From positions 17,621 to 81,620 of the forward strand of contig MEDX01000010.1 in NCBI GenBank assembly GCA_001724245.1: a stretch of 64,000 nt of DNA, written 5' to 3'. Of the stretch, positions 1 to 11,411 are shown one piece after another; positions within the stretch are counted from its first letter, which is position 1, and each line of letters starts with the position of its first letter. The position numbers were made by a program, and so were the translations under genes. The notes under the pieces are model-generated. The model ran no database searches and was not told the DNA's origin. It saw only the letters and a program-made list of their open reading frames with translations. The DNA comes from Fonticula-like sp. SCN 57-25. Its lineage: Eukaryota; Nucleariida; Rotosphaerida.

Positions 1-193
1 CAATGGTAGGCAATGGGTCGTACAGATAATAACTGTATTCTCGAAAGTAGTCTGCCGAGGCTGACCATCCATACAAAGCATATATAAACTCGCGCCTGCC
101 AGCCAAATCCCAGCTCGGCAGCAGCGGAAAAGTACACGATATCATACACATAAAGCGCCTCTCGTCACGCGCGCTGTACACCACCTCTTTGCT
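1..193. other. left-edge intergenic stretch
   Basis: No gene is supported here. It lies downstream of the minus-strand deacetylase gene. A TATATAAA-like stretch near 80-87 could be a TATA element for a gene beyond the left edge, but nothing tests that. Confidence 0.4.
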
Positions 194-1594
194 CTACTTT
201 TGCGCCGCTCCCTTCCCGCCGGCCGCCGGGGTGACCCATACGAGCTCCCCCCTGAGATACGTCGCCTTGACCTGCAGGTCGTCGTCGAGCAGCACAAAGT
301 CGGCGTCGGCGCCCTCGTTGAGCGTCCCCTTCTTGTCTGCGATGCCGAGCGCGCGCGCCGGGTGGAGCGTGCACGCGTTGAGCGCCGCGGCGGTGGACCC
401 GACGGCGTCGCGGTAGTTTCGCACGCAGACGTCCATTGGCGCGACGTTGCCGGCGAGGATGTTTGCGCCGTTGAGCAGCACGCGGTCGTCCAGGACGCGC
501 ACGACGGCGTCGCCAAGCTGGTGCGTGCCGGGTTCGAGGCCCATCGCGGCGGTGGCACCGGTGACCAGGACGGCGCCGCCGGGGTGCGCACTGTGCGCCA
601 TCTTGAGCATCGTCGGGTGGACGTGGAGGTTGTCGGCCACGACGGTGTAATATGGGCGCGTGCACGAGGAGGCGCCGCTGCCGAGGAGGCCGGCCGTGCC
701 GGGGTCCTGGACGGGGCGCTGCACAGAGCGTGAGACAAGGAAAAAGGGACCAAAAGGAAAAGCAAAATGGATAAAGAACATCACAGACTCATCAAAGAAA
801 ACACAAACATTTAAATGCCATTAACGTACGCGTGCGAGCGAGTCAAAAATGTTTGTGACGAGCGAGACGCCCTGCGCGACGGCGCGCTCCGCCTCCGCGA
901 CTGACGCGTCCGAGTGACCCGCGGCAACAATGACATTCCTCGCGCGGAGCTCTGGAATGATCCCCATCGCGCCGCTCACCTCTGGCGCCAGTGTCACCAC
1001 ACGCACATCCTCGAGCGATCCCTAAATAGCCGTCAGCCATTGAATGCGAGTAGCCACTGTACGTACGCCGTAGACGTCGTAGAGGCTCACAAGCCCCTTT
1101 TCGAGTGATGTGACGGGCGCCTTTTCCGGGAAGCCGTTGGTGACGCTGACAAATGGCCCGTCGAGGTGGACGCCAAGGAGCTCCGCGGCCTGGGGCGAAC
1201 CGGGCGACTTGCGTGCGGCGCTGAACACCGGCAGCAGGCGACGGTACGCAGCGGGCGACGTCGAACGGATAGTCGCGACGTACGCCGTCACGCCGTGCGC
1301 GAGCAGATCGAGCGACAGGAACGGGAGGATCGCAGAGACGCTCTCGGGCGTCGACGAAAAGTCAACCCCGAACGAGCCCCCGACATCGAGATCGATGAAG
1401 CCGGGCGCGACGATCAGGCCGTCGCAGTTGATCTTGACGTCGGCGCTGCGGCGGTGCGCGTAAAAGTGCTTCTGCGCGTCAATGAAGCGGCCGTCCTGGA
1501 TCCACAGATCCTGCTTGGCAAGTGCGTCTTCCCGAAGCACGCGGCAGTTGGTCAGCTGAATGATGCGGCCGCCAGAGAAGGGCGGCGGTGCCAT
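194..1594 (-). CDS. N-acetylglucosamine-6-phosphate deacetylase family protein, probably inactive
   Basis: Three exons (1594-1067, 1021-830, 718-194) give about 414 residues with the NagA/AMDHD2 amidohydrolase fold. NagA normally removes acetate from GlcNAc-6-phosphate in the cytosol. Visible family landmarks are an APGFIDLDVGG segment, LGVHLDGPF, AGHSDAS, DPGTAGLL and DNLHVHP. Several key residues are changed: the metal-binding Glu of the usual LEGPF is Asp, the second metal His of the usual THLFNAM is Asn (VTNIFDSL), and the catalytic Asp of LVTDA is Gly (LVTGA). Both introns start GTACGT; the first is 45 nt. The ATG at 1594 fits the family N-terminus; an in-frame ATG at 1702 would add 36 residues. 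Family assignment is firm; loss of activity is inferred. Confidence 0.85.
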
Positions 1595-2007
1595 GTGCGT
1601 GGGGGGAAGCGCACGGGGGGATACAGAGCGGTTCAGCGGGGTATAGAGTGGGAGCTGAGTGGGGAAAGAGAGATGCGTCGGGGCCGACCGCGTGGACGCC
1701 ATGCGCGCCACCTTGCGCGGATGGGAAGCGGAATCGTCCTCACCGCCGATTAGTAAAAGCTGAGCTGTTGTCGCGTCGATCCCGGGAGCGTGGCTACGAA
1801 GCACCGGTGGAGGCGCACCGGCGGGCCGCGTGCGCGCGGCGGCGGTGGCGGCAAGTTATCCAGCCTCGCGGATTTCGCCTCGCGTCTTGTGCAACAACGC
1901 GCTTTGCCGCGACACGCGCACCAATCAAGTATGCGTATTTTCGAAACGGACCAATCATGTATTAGAGTCCAGATCCTGTCAACTCCGCTTCCGAAGCTCA
2001 CCACGTC

Positions 2008-2874
2008 ATGGCCGAGCCGACGGAGGGCATGGACTTTCCCGAGGAGCTGGCGGGGTGCACCCTGCTGGGATCCTTCGGGATACTGCTCCAGATGGGCCTG
2101 GGGCTCATTGCGCTTTCGACGCTGCTGTGTACGTGAAAGGGTGGCTGCCATTTTTTCCGCGAAAGCTCATGTTTATTCTAGTGAAGCGGCATCGCGAGCG
2201 GCCGCGGCGACCGCTCCGAGTGTGGCTCTATGACGCCTCCAAGCAGGCAATCGCCCAGGCGGTCATTCATTTTTTGAGCATATTGCTTGCGATGGGGCTG
2301 GGCGTGCGCGAGCGCCACGGCGTCCAGGACATGTGCGTGTGGTACTTTTTAAACATCATGCTCGACACGACCATTGGCGTACTGCTCCTCGCCGGCTTCC
2401 ACGCCATCGTGCGCGCCATCGCGAAACGCAAGCAGATCAAGTCGCTGGAAAGCGGCAATTATGGCAAGCCCCCGCGGCTCTCCATCTGGGCGATCCAGCT
2501 TGTCGTGTTCATCTTTAATATCGCGTTGGTAAAGGTGCGTCAGGGCCGTTTTCTTTTGCAAAGCTGCATCCTAACGCGCCGTGCAGCTCACAATTGGGTT
2601 AATTCTGTGGCTTTTCCCGAAAATCGGCCTTTGGACGTCGGACCTCTTTGAGCCGCTCAAGGGCCACCCCAACGTTGAGCTGACTATCGTAATGGTCGTT
2701 GTGCCCTTTGTCATGAACGTCTTTCAGTTCTGGGCCATCGACGCCGTCATCAAGGACCCGAACGCCGACGGCGATGGGTACCGCAGCCGCAGGCACGGTT
2801 ACTACGATGACCCGGAGGACGGCGACGTGTTTATGCTGTCGGAGAATGCGTACGGCATCGATGCCGAGCTTTAA
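2008..2874 (+). CDS. STIMATE/TMEM110 family ER membrane protein
   Basis: Exons 2008-2128, 2182-2534 and 2587-2874 join in frame to 253 residues. The protein has about five hydrophobic segments and the family's signature blocks: GSFGILLQMGL near the start, WLYDASKQA, FLNIMLDTTIG, and NVELTIVMVVVPFVMNVFQFW near the end. In animals STIMATE sits in the ER membrane and promotes STIM1 movement to ER-plasma membrane junctions; fungal and protist relatives are uncharacterised. The tail is acidic and His/Arg-rich, without a clear motif. Introns are 53 and 52 nt with GTACGT and GTGCGT donors. The ATG at 2008 precedes the conserved first membrane segment by only about 17 codons and no upstream in-frame ATG fits. 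Confidence 0.85.
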
Positions 2875-3039
2875 CTGTCGCATCGATCCGCTGTTGGTTT
2901 GCCCTGCTTTTCGCTTATATTGTTGAGTTGTAATTCAAATTTCTGCACAAATATGGACCCTTAATAGATGTATAAAACCATGTGCGAAATGAACGTGTAA
3001 ACACCCTCTATTAATCTAAACTGAGAGATATTGGCGCGA

Positions 3040-3898
3040 TTACAGCTTGCCGGCAGCCGCCACCTGCTCCTTCCAGTAGATCTCCCACATGTGGTCAAAG
3101 ATGATGGTGTAGCCGGTGGGGAGAGCGTGAATGCAGTCGCGCATGAGACTAGGGTGGGGGTTAGCGGTGCGATGCCATGAAAAATGCGCGTACTCGGCGG
3201 GGGAGAAGTAGTCAACGTTCGGGTACGGGCCGGGGATCACGTCGGGCTGGGACGCCTGCATCGTGCCGAGCATGTTCAGGGCAACGTGCGACTCGGGGTA
3301 GTACTCATGGACACCCTATAAATGGAATGGTACACTTTGTTTAGCGACGATATCAACGCGCACGCGGGGAACGCACCTCGACGTAGTCGTACTGGAGGCG
3401 GAACATTTCGTTGTTGAAGCACGCGGTGGTGTTGCACCACGGGATGAGCACCTTGCCGGCCGTCCTGCAGCCCACGGACATTTCAAAGTTGACGATGTCG
3501 TAGCCGAACTGGACGATCTGGATCGTGGGATCGTACTCGACGAGGCGGTCGACAAAGATGCGCGTGTTGTTGATGGCGTCCTCCAAAATAGTCTCGATGG
3601 GGCGGCCAAGGGCAAGCTCGAAAATGGCGTCGTTGCCGCCAATGGAAAGCCAGACCCACTTGCAGTCGGGGTTCTCCTTCACCATGTCGACGAGCGAGTC
3701 GGGATCGCGAGCCCAGAAGCGAGCAGTGGTGCCGCCGATGGCGCCGTTGTAAACGTCAATGTCGACACCGCGCTTGGTAAACATCTCCTGGAGCTGGGTG
3801 CCAGCAAGGGCTCCCCACGAGTCGCCAAACACGACAACCTCGGCGGCGAGCGCCGCGGACGCCAGCAGGACCACAAGAACCACGCTCCTCTTGAACAT
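3040..3898 (-). CDS. secreted SGNH/GDSL-type hydrolase
   Basis: Two exons (3898-3377, 3315-3040) encode 265 residues. A signal peptide (MFKRSVVLVVLLASAALAA) is followed directly by the block I nucleophile motif VVFGDSWGALAG. Block III is SIGGNDAIF, and the C-terminal DCIHALPTGY supplies the Asp-X-X-His pair of block V. These mark an SGNH-superfamily esterase or lipase working in the secretory pathway or outside the cell; the substrate cannot be told. Several Cys residues in the second half (VGCRTAG, PWCNTTACFNN) may form disulfides. The ATG at 3898 is chosen over 3925 because it starts the signal peptide cleanly. It is convergent with STIMATE. Confidence 0.8.
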
Positions 3899-4035
3899 TG
3901 TCGCGGGTGGGCAATGGTGGAGCACGAAACAAAAAACATCCGTCGGATCGCCACGTGGCCTCGATCGCGGTGGGTCTCGAGGTCACGCAGGGCTATACAT
4001 GCCTACGGCCATAATGGTGGCCATAATGAAGCATT

Positions 4036-4078
4036 AAAGGCTGTATTCAAGGCTACATTAATCAAGGCTACATTGATG
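4036..4078. repeat. short tandem repeat, AAGGCTACATT-like
   Basis: Two exact copies of AAGGCTACATT and one degenerate copy (AAGGCTGTATT), about 16 nt apart, lie between two minus-strand genes. The one ambiguous base of the window (N) is at 4121. Confidence 0.6.
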
Positions 4079-4180
4079 TGATGCGATACATGGTATGTCG
4101 GAATTAAGACACAAGAAGACNAAGACGATGATGACCAAAGGGGCTAAATAAATGTCAAAGTTGGTGTGCTAAAGAGGCGT

Positions 4181-5509
4181 CTAGAGCTTGGGCTTGACCG
4201 CCTGGAACACACGCTCCGTCTGGCCCTTGACCGCGCGCACCGTCGTGCGCTGCACCTCCCATTGGGGCTCGGGCAGATCCCTGTTGGGCAGCAGCTCGCG
4301 CGTGAGCACGTAGACCCCTGCATGAATATGGTTAGAAACGCATGTGAAATGCCGACTGCGCACTGTTGTGGCCGGTCGAGTCGAGCCAGTTCTTGTGGCC
4401 AGGGTCAACGCTGCTGACCACGTACTCAAAGGTGCCGTCCCGGCGGCAGGCCGTGTTGGTGAACTTGAGGAAGGTGGTCGAGCGGACGTAGTCGAGCGAC
4501 TCGAGCCAGCGGTTGTACACGCAGATGCCAAAGTAGCGGCACTTTGGCATTTTTCTGCCACAAAAAGGTCAGCAAAGGAAAGTAATACGCAACGGAACGC
4601 ACCCGCGGATGACAATGGCCGGCGCGTCGAGCGGGTCCGAGCTCTGCTCGTTGACGAGGTCGTCAAAGTACGCGACCATGTAGCGGTTGTCGAGCGTCGG
4701 GAAGAGCTGCGTGCCGTCGCCGCACATAAAGGTGCCGTTCGCCATCTGGCTAAAGGCCTCGTGCGCCTTGATCGTGTTGCTGATCGTAGAGTCCATGTAC
4801 GCGCGCGCGAGCTCGGTGCCGCGGCCCAAAAAGTTTTCGCCGAACGTGGTCACAAGAACATCTCCGGCATCGAGCAGGCGCTCGATGTAGATCTTGATGG
4901 GCGCCTCGCGGGTGCGGTCCGAAAAGTACTGGCGGCAAATGATGCTCGTCTCGTCGCCGTGGCCGCGAAGGATCGTCTTCTGGCGGAGCGCCGGCGGCAG
5001 CGTCGAGATATCCTCGGCCGTGACAATCAGCTCAAACTCGCCGCGGCGGTTGCGCGGAATGTTCTCGTCAGAGAGATTGTGACCGGGAAGGCCCTGCGAG
5101 CGGTACAGCTGGATGCCCATGTACAGCGTCTTCCTCGGGATCACGCCCCAGATACGGTAGCGGCGGCCGCTCTGCGTACACGTCAGCTACTCAGTTAAAG
5201 CGGCATGCCCCATACCTTGAGCAGGAGGTTGGAGCGGAGGTAGTCCGTGTCGGGCGAGTCGAAAAACACCTTGCGGTTGTACGCCACTGTGTTGCGAAAG
5301 TGGGGCTGATCAGGGTTCCAGTTCTCAATGTAATTCTCGGCGGCGGACGCCAGGATACGGAGGAGGAAGCGGCGGCCTTCGGCACGATCGAGAGAGTCCT
5401 TAACTTCATCAAGGATCTTCATCCAATGCTGGAGTGTGTGCGAGATCACCTGAATGTTCCTGCCATCCGGGGCCTTGGGTTCCGCGGCCAGCTTGACAAC
5501 GGTCGTCAT
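4181..5509 (-). CDS. DUF1214-like protein of unknown function
   Basis: Four exons (5509-5216, 5171-4603, 4554 to about 4370, then about 4320-4181) give roughly 360 residues without signal peptide or membrane segment. Segments such as RYRIWGVIPRKTLYMG, GEFELIVTAEDISTLP, FGICVYNRWLESLDY and SSVDPGHKNWLDSTGH resemble the DUF1214/DUF1254 fold, where a similar Asn-Trp-Leu-Asp-(T/S)-X-Gly-His block and a C-terminal hydrophobic strand are typical. The biochemical role of that family is poorly defined. The first intron donor is GTATGG, an exception to the local GTRCG rule. The final exon junction (CACAAC-A|GG) is less certain than the others. It is head-to-head with the PP2A scaffold gene. Confidence 0.6.
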
Positions 5510-5983
5510 GGTGGCAGAGGGATCGAAGTGGGGGTGTTGCTAGGATGACGAGTTCGTCTGATTTTGATGCTGTTTTGATTTTGTGGGACAATTTCCAAAC
5601 CAACCCCTGACCGACCAAAACCGACCGAGACCGACCGAGACCGACTGTTTGTTTTGAGTTGTCGACGGTCCTTGGGCATCATCGACACCAGTGCATCCTA
5701 GCGCAGGAGTACCACTGGGGCCGACGTAGTCTAGGAGCCATCGTTCGCTGCCAGGCCTACCATCACACGCATCTGTCTTGGGTACGCTGGCGGGCGGATG
5801 CGCTTGGGTGTGGGGCGCGAATGGATGGTCCGATGGTGGATGGAATGTTGGATGGCTGGGTGTCCGATTTGACCGTTGGGCGGAGGCATTTGATTAGGTC
5901 AACTGACGCTTTGCTCGCTTTTTCTTGTTGTGCCGTGTGCGCTTGCAGCTTGGTATTCTGCTCAAGTATAGTACGCGGTTAAA
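5510..5983. promoter_or_regulatory. divergent promoter region with ACCGACCGAG array
   Basis: The 474 bp between the DUF1214-like gene (minus) and the PP2A scaffold gene (plus) contain no supported ORF. Positions 5609-5646 hold four to five imperfect repeats of (A)CCGACC(G/A)A. The reverse complement (GTCGGT) recurs upstream of other genes in the window. Confidence 0.5.
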
Positions 5984-7910
5984 ATGGCCATTCGTCCGGA
6001 TGACGCGCTTTACCCGATCGCTGTGCTCGTTGACGAGCTCAAGCATGAGGAGGTCGCCCTCCGCCTTAACGCGATCCACCGCTTGACGACGATCGCGCTG
6101 GCGCTCGGCCCTGAGCGTACTCGCCAGGAGCTCGTTCCCTTCCTCACAGACGGTATGCGGCTGGCCGCACCGCAGAGCCGCGCTTACATATTTGTCTAGA
6201 ATCCACCGATGACGAGGACGAGGTGCTGCATGCCCTCGCCGAGGAGCTCGGCAAGTTTGCCGAGTTCATTGGCGGCCCTGCGCACATCCCCGTTCTCCTC
6301 CCTGCTCTCCAGAGCCTCGCCTCGCAGGAGGAGACCGTTGTCCGCGACAAGGCCGTCGAGTCGCTCTGCCTCCTTTGCGCGCTCATGCGCGATGAGCAGG
6401 TGACGCAGCACTTTGTGCCTCTCATTGAGAAGCTTGCCACTGCACAGTTCTTCACCTCGCGCACGTCGTCGACTGGCCTCTTTGCCGTCGCGTACCCGCG
6501 CGTCAACGCTGCCGTGCAGGAGAAGCTCCGCACCCTCTATGGCGCCCTCTGCAAGGACGACACGCCCATGACTCGCCGCGCCGCCGCGACGCACCTTGCC
6601 GCGCTCGTCAAGGTCCTTAGCAAGGAGCATGTGCTCAAGGAGGCCACCCAGATGTTCTCTGTGCTTGCGTCGGACGACCACGACTCTGTGCGCGTGCTGG
6701 CTGTGCCGGCCGGTGTTGCCATTGGCGCCCTCTCGACCGAGGCCGAGAACGCCCAGAGCCTGATGCCCACGCTCAAGCAGGTCATCTCGGACAAGTCGTG
6801 GCGCGTGCGCTACATGGTTGCCGACAACTTTGTCGACCTTGCCACCGCGCTCGGCCCGCAGCTCACCAAGGAGGAGCTCGTGCCCGCCTTCATTGGCCTT
6901 TTGCGCGACAACGAGGCCGAGGTGCGTACCGCCGCCGCCGCCAAGGTGCCCGGTTTCTGCAAGCAGATCCCTGAGGACCTCACGATCCGCCTCGTGCTCC
7001 CCTGCGTCCGCGAGCTCGTAACGGACGCGTCGCAGCACGTGCGCGCCTCGCTCGCGCAGCAGATCAGCGGGCTTGCGCCGATCCTCGGCAAGGCCGTCAC
7101 CACCGAGAGCCTGCTGCCGCTTTTCCTCCAGCTTTTGAAGGATGAGTTCTCCGAGGTCCGCCTCAATATTATCTCCAGGCTCGACTTGGTAAATGAGGTC
7201 ATTGGCATCGACCTGCTCTCGCAGTCGCTCCTCCCGGCGATCGTCGAGCTCGCCGAGGACAAGCAGTGGCGTGTGCGCCTCGCCATCATCGAGTACATTC
7301 CGCTGCTCTCCCGCCAGCTCGGCGTCGAGTTCTTTGACGACAAGCTCAGCAACCTCTGCCTCTCGTGGCTCGGCGACTGCGTCTTCTCCATCCGCGAGGC
7401 CGCCACCACCAACCTCCGCAAGCTCACCGACGTCTTTGGCGTCGCCTGGGCGCAGGCCACGATTCTCCCCAAGGTCCTCTCGCTATGCACACACCCCAAT
7501 TACCTCTACCGCATGACGACGCTTTACGCTATCAATGTACGCTGCCCTTGCGTTTGGGCTGCAAACTGGACGGTTAACTGACCCTTTTTGCGATAGATCT
7601 TGGCGGATGCTGTTGGGACGCAAACCATCATTGACTCGATGCTCCCGGTTGTCGTGTCGCTGTCGTCGGACCCGACGCCCAACATCCGTTTCAATGTCGC
7701 CAAGACGCTCGAGCGCATCATCCCGCTCGTCAGCGCGACCAACCCGGCGGTCGTGAGCGGCGAGATCAAGACCACGCTCGACAAGCTTGTCAAGGACGGC
7801 GATATGGATGTGCAGTTCTTTGCCAAGCAAGCATTGGCGAGTACGAACATTGCTTTTTCTTCGCTGGCGTGCTTAACTAACCACCGCGCGCTGCAGCTAT
7901 TGCCGCTTAA
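5984..7910 (+). CDS. PPP2R1: PP2A scaffold subunit A (PPP2R1/TPD3)
   Basis: Exons 5984-6152, 6200-7536, 7597-7840 and 7897-7910 encode 587 residues, the same length as animal PR65. The chain is HEAT repeats from end to end, with family-diagnostic stretches [50 protein letters not shown] and [19 protein letters not shown]65 is the rigid arm that joins the catalytic C subunit to regulatory B subunits of protein phosphatase 2A in cytosol and nucleus. The last exon is only 14 nt and supplies the final Ile-Ala-Ala-stop; reading through its intron would add unrelated residues to 7938. No missing repeat or truncation is seen. Confidence 0.97.
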
Positions 7911-8198
7911 GCAGACTAGTGGCGACGACGGAAATTAATCGTTGGGTTTTCGTCTGGCTCTGTCTGGTTGTACATATTTATTACTTTCATTGCAACTATG
8001 CGCATTTTCTACCTTTCTTGAAAATGAGAAATATACTATTCTAGTTTACATGGACCTAATATGCGGAGATGCAGAGACGCAAATAACGGGTTAACAGAGT
8101 ATAGTTACGGGTCAATCAATGTATGATTCATTAAATGGCATGATAGATACAGTGACTCATAATAAATATGTACACGCGCCTCTTAATTGGCCAATGCG

Positions 8199-9470
8199 CT
8201 ACTTTTCGGCCGCTCCCATATTGTAGTACGCCCAGATCGCCCCGAGTGCCGCCGCGCACGCGCCGCCGACCCACCCCGCCGCCCCGCACGACCGCCACCG
8301 CGCGCCCTTTTCCTCGCCCTGCTTCACCTGCGCCCCCCCTGTGGGCTTTTCCGCCTCCGCCGGCGACGCAAACAAGTTTTTGTACGCAGCGCGCTCCTTT
8401 TCGTTGTGGCTGCGGAGCGCGGCCCGCGCCTCGTCGAGCAGCTGCCGTACGATGGGGTTGCCCGGCTCGAGCCGCGTGGCCGTCTCGGCGTAGCGAATCG
8501 CCTCCTCGTGGTTGTTCATGCGCAGGTGGATCTGCGCCGTGCGGAAGAGCGCCTTGATGTTGTTGCCGTCGATCTCGAGCGCGCGCGTCGCATAGTCCAG
8601 CGCAACGTCGTCCATGCCACCGCTCTTGCGATACGTCGTCGCGAGGTTGAGCAGCAGTGTGCACTTGAGCGCGAGAAGCTCAGCGTCAAGGGCGTCGTGC
8701 TCCTTCGGAAGGTAGTTTAACGCGCGCTTGTACCTGAATGCCGGGGATCAGCACACATGCAAGGCAAACACAAAAGTACGCACGAATTGGCAGCGGCATC
8801 AAAGTTGTCGATGGAGAACCAAAACTTGCCGCGCTCATTCTTGGCCGACAGCTGCTGCATGCGCTCCGCCAGCGTCATTTCGCTGATGAGCTTGGTGTCC
8901 TCGATCCCGACGAGCTCGATCTCAAACTCGACATTGGCGTTGGGCGGGTAAAGCGGCGGCCACCCGAGGCTACCGTACGCGAACCGCGAGTCCGACTTTA
9001 CAATAGCCTTTTCGCCAAGCTCCATAAGAGAGACGGCAAGGTCAAACGCTGAGCAGAGAGCAGAGGTGAGAACAGTGGAATTCAAAGGGACGAAGGGCGG
9101 CATGCAGCGTACCGGTGACGGCATCGCCATCGCCGAGGACGAATGTGTACGGGCCCTCGTCGGCGCCCCGTGTGCTGCCGGCGTACGTGCGCGGCTCCAT
9201 GACCCACGCGTCGTAGTGTACGCTGACAGACTGCCCGTTGACCGGCCGCGCGCCCGCCTCGCCCGGCCGCAGCACCTTTTTAAGCAGCGACTGGTTACCG
9301 AGGATGTCTAGCCACTCGGCATGCTCGCGCTCCTCCTTGGCGAGCTCGGCCAGCGGCCCATGCTCAAGTATGCTTACGTCTGGCGAGTGCTCGGGGTCCT
9401 CAACGTGCACGACGCTGTCCGCCTCCTTTACAGCGGCCTCCACTGCCAGCGCCGCATCGCGATCCGCCAT
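8199..9470 (-). CDS. FKBP8: FKBP8/FKBP38-like tail-anchored immunophilin
   Basis: Exons 9470-9113, 9048-8784 and 8733-8199 give 385 residues. Order: acidic N-terminus; the FKBP8 hallmark EWLDILGNQSLLKKVLRPG; an FKBP-type domain (about residues 70-185); TPR helices with DGNNIKALFRTAQ and AIRYAETATRLEP; and a C-terminal membrane anchor (GWVGGACAAALGAIWAYY) close to the end. In animals FKBP8 sits on mitochondria and ER and works with Hsp90 and calmodulin in folding, mitophagy and apoptosis control. The anchor and the EWLDILGN block separate it from soluble FKBP4/5-type proteins. Start codons of this gene and CDK11 are only 70 bp apart. Confidence 0.9.
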
Positions 9471-9540
9471 CTCGGCTGCACACCAAAACAAGAATCGTGA
9501 CGTCACTACTAGCGGTTTGCACACCATTTTGCGCGGGCAA
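9471..9540. promoter_or_regulatory. 70-bp bidirectional promoter with CRE palindrome
   Basis: The whole space between the FKBP8 and CDK11 start codons is 70 bp. At its centre, 9498-9505, is a perfect TGACGTCA cAMP-response-type palindrome, a known bZIP binding sequence. It reads the same in both directions, suiting a shared promoter. Confidence 0.55.
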
Positions 9541-11146
9541 ATGTCGGACGGCGGTGGCGGCGCCAAAAAGTCGCGCTGGCAGGACGACAGCGACGACGAG
9601 AGCGACGATGTGCGGCGGGTGCGTGCCTTCATTCCTTTTTTCTTTTGTTTCATCCTCAACTGTGCATTGAACTTGATCGGTCCAGGCGGCGCTGCAGAAG
9701 AGGCTGAAGCGCGTCAAGGAAGCCGATCCCGCTGAAGCGCGGGCGTCCCCCACGCCACCGCCGCGGGAGGCGAGCCCGGCGCCGCAGCAGCCGCAGCAGG
9801 CGCAGCAGGCGCCGCTCGCAGGCGGGGTGAGCCCGGCGCACGTCGGATCGCCGCGGGTGGACAGCCCGGCGGCGTCGGCCGACCCGGCCATGCAGGGCGC
9901 ACCACCAGAGCCCATCATGGCGCTGCCCCGGGCGAGGCCCGTCCTCGCGCCGTGCCGCAACGTGAACGTGTACGAAAAGCTGAACCGCATCGATGAAGGC
10001 ACGTATGGTGTTGTTTACCGCGCGCGCGAACGTGAGACGGGGCGCGCCGTGGCGCTCAAGCGGCTAAAGATCGAGAATGAAAAGGAGGGGTTCCCGATCA
10101 CGTCGCTGCGCGAGATCAATACGCTCCTGGCGTGCAGGCACCCTCATATTGTAGAGATTATTGAAATTGTTGTGGGCGACGAGCTGGACCAGTTTTACAT
10201 GGTGATGGAGTTTCTCGAGAACGACGCGAGAGCGCTCCTGGAGGATATGAAGCGCGGCTTTTCCCCTTCCGAAGTCAAGACGCTCATGCACCAGCTGGTA
10301 TGTCTTTCTTTTGTATTTTGTCATTTTTTGACACATTTTCTCCTATTTTACCTTTAGCTGAGCGCGATGGCGCACATGCACGACAACTGGATGATCCACC
10401 GCGATCTCAAGCCGTCCAACCTTTTGATGAGCAACCAAGGCGAGCTCAAAGTGGCCGACTTTGGCCTCGCTCGTTTCTTTGGCGACCCGCAGGACCGCAT
10501 GACGCCCAACGTCGTGACGCAGTTTTACCGTGCTCCCGAAGTCCTGTTGGGCTCGCGCGAATACACTACCGCCGTCGACATGTGGTCCGTCGGGTGCATC
10601 TTTGCAGAGCTGATGACGCGCGACATTCTCTTTCAGGGCCGCAGCGAGCTTGACCAGGTACTCATTTGACCATTTCAGATTTTCAGTGTTTTTTGTGCTC
10701 AAAACTGACCCTCTTTCGTTTAGCTCGCGGTGATCTTCAAGATGCTCGGCCGCCCTTCGCCCGACGTGTGGCCCGGTTTTGACGACTTGCCGTACGCGAA
10801 GCGCGTCAACTTTGACGCGCAGCCGTACAATTTCCTTCCGGCGTTCTTCCGGGACAAGCACCGCGCGACGAACAATGCGATTGACCTTCTCAATGGGATG
10901 CTGCGGCTGGACCCCGCGCGGCGGCTCACGGCCGAACAGGCGCTTCGGCACCCCTACTTTTCCGAGCCGCCGGCGCCCAAGCACCCGTCAATGTTCCCGT
11001 CGTTCCCGTCAAAGGGCGAGGGGCAGCGCAGGGAGAGGACACCGCCGGCGCAGCGTGGGCGTGGGGGAAAGCAGGTCATGGACGAGGACGAGATGCAGCA
11101 CTTGATGGAGAGGAACGCGGCGGCGCAGTTTCAGCTCAAATTTTAA
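9541..11146 (+). CDS. CDK11: cyclin-dependent kinase 11 (PITSLRE kinase)
   Basis: Exons 9541-9618, 9686-10297, 10358-10657 and 10724-11146 encode 470 residues. After a low-complexity Pro/Ala/Gln N-terminus the kinase domain runs from about residue 120: glycine loop [11 protein letters not shown], Lys in VALKRLK, the exact PITSLRE cyclin-binding helix, catalytic [12 protein letters not shown], and [10 protein letters not shown] in the activation segment (Phe for the usual Trp). The C-terminus keeps the CDK11 ending ...FQLKF after DPSMFP-like sequence ([10 protein letters not shown]). CDK11 with cyclin L acts in transcription and pre-mRNA splicing in the nucleus. The N-terminal part is shorter than in animals. 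Two of its donors (GTATGT, GTACTC) are exceptions to the local GTRCG rule. Confidence 0.93.
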
Positions 11147-11411
11147 TCGTTTTTGTTTTTGCATCGAGAGGCGAATGTATTTTATTGTGGATAAGTTTAT
11201 GAGGGCACTATGGAATAGGTGCAAATTTGGCTATTTGTCTATCACAAGCATCAGTTGATTCCTCACGCACAGCATTTTTCCTTCACTGGTTGGTAGAGTG
11301 GACAAACGAGGCAAACCACTAAAAAAATATTTCGTCACCGACAATGTATATTACAAGCACGTTCTACAATGCAAATAGAGTACAAATGAAACACAACCGA
11401 CCCCTGTCGCC

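Noticed and set aside
719-829. C-box-like TTGATGAG in the second intron of the NagA-like gene
   Set aside because: No convincing box D or guide follows it before the acceptor.
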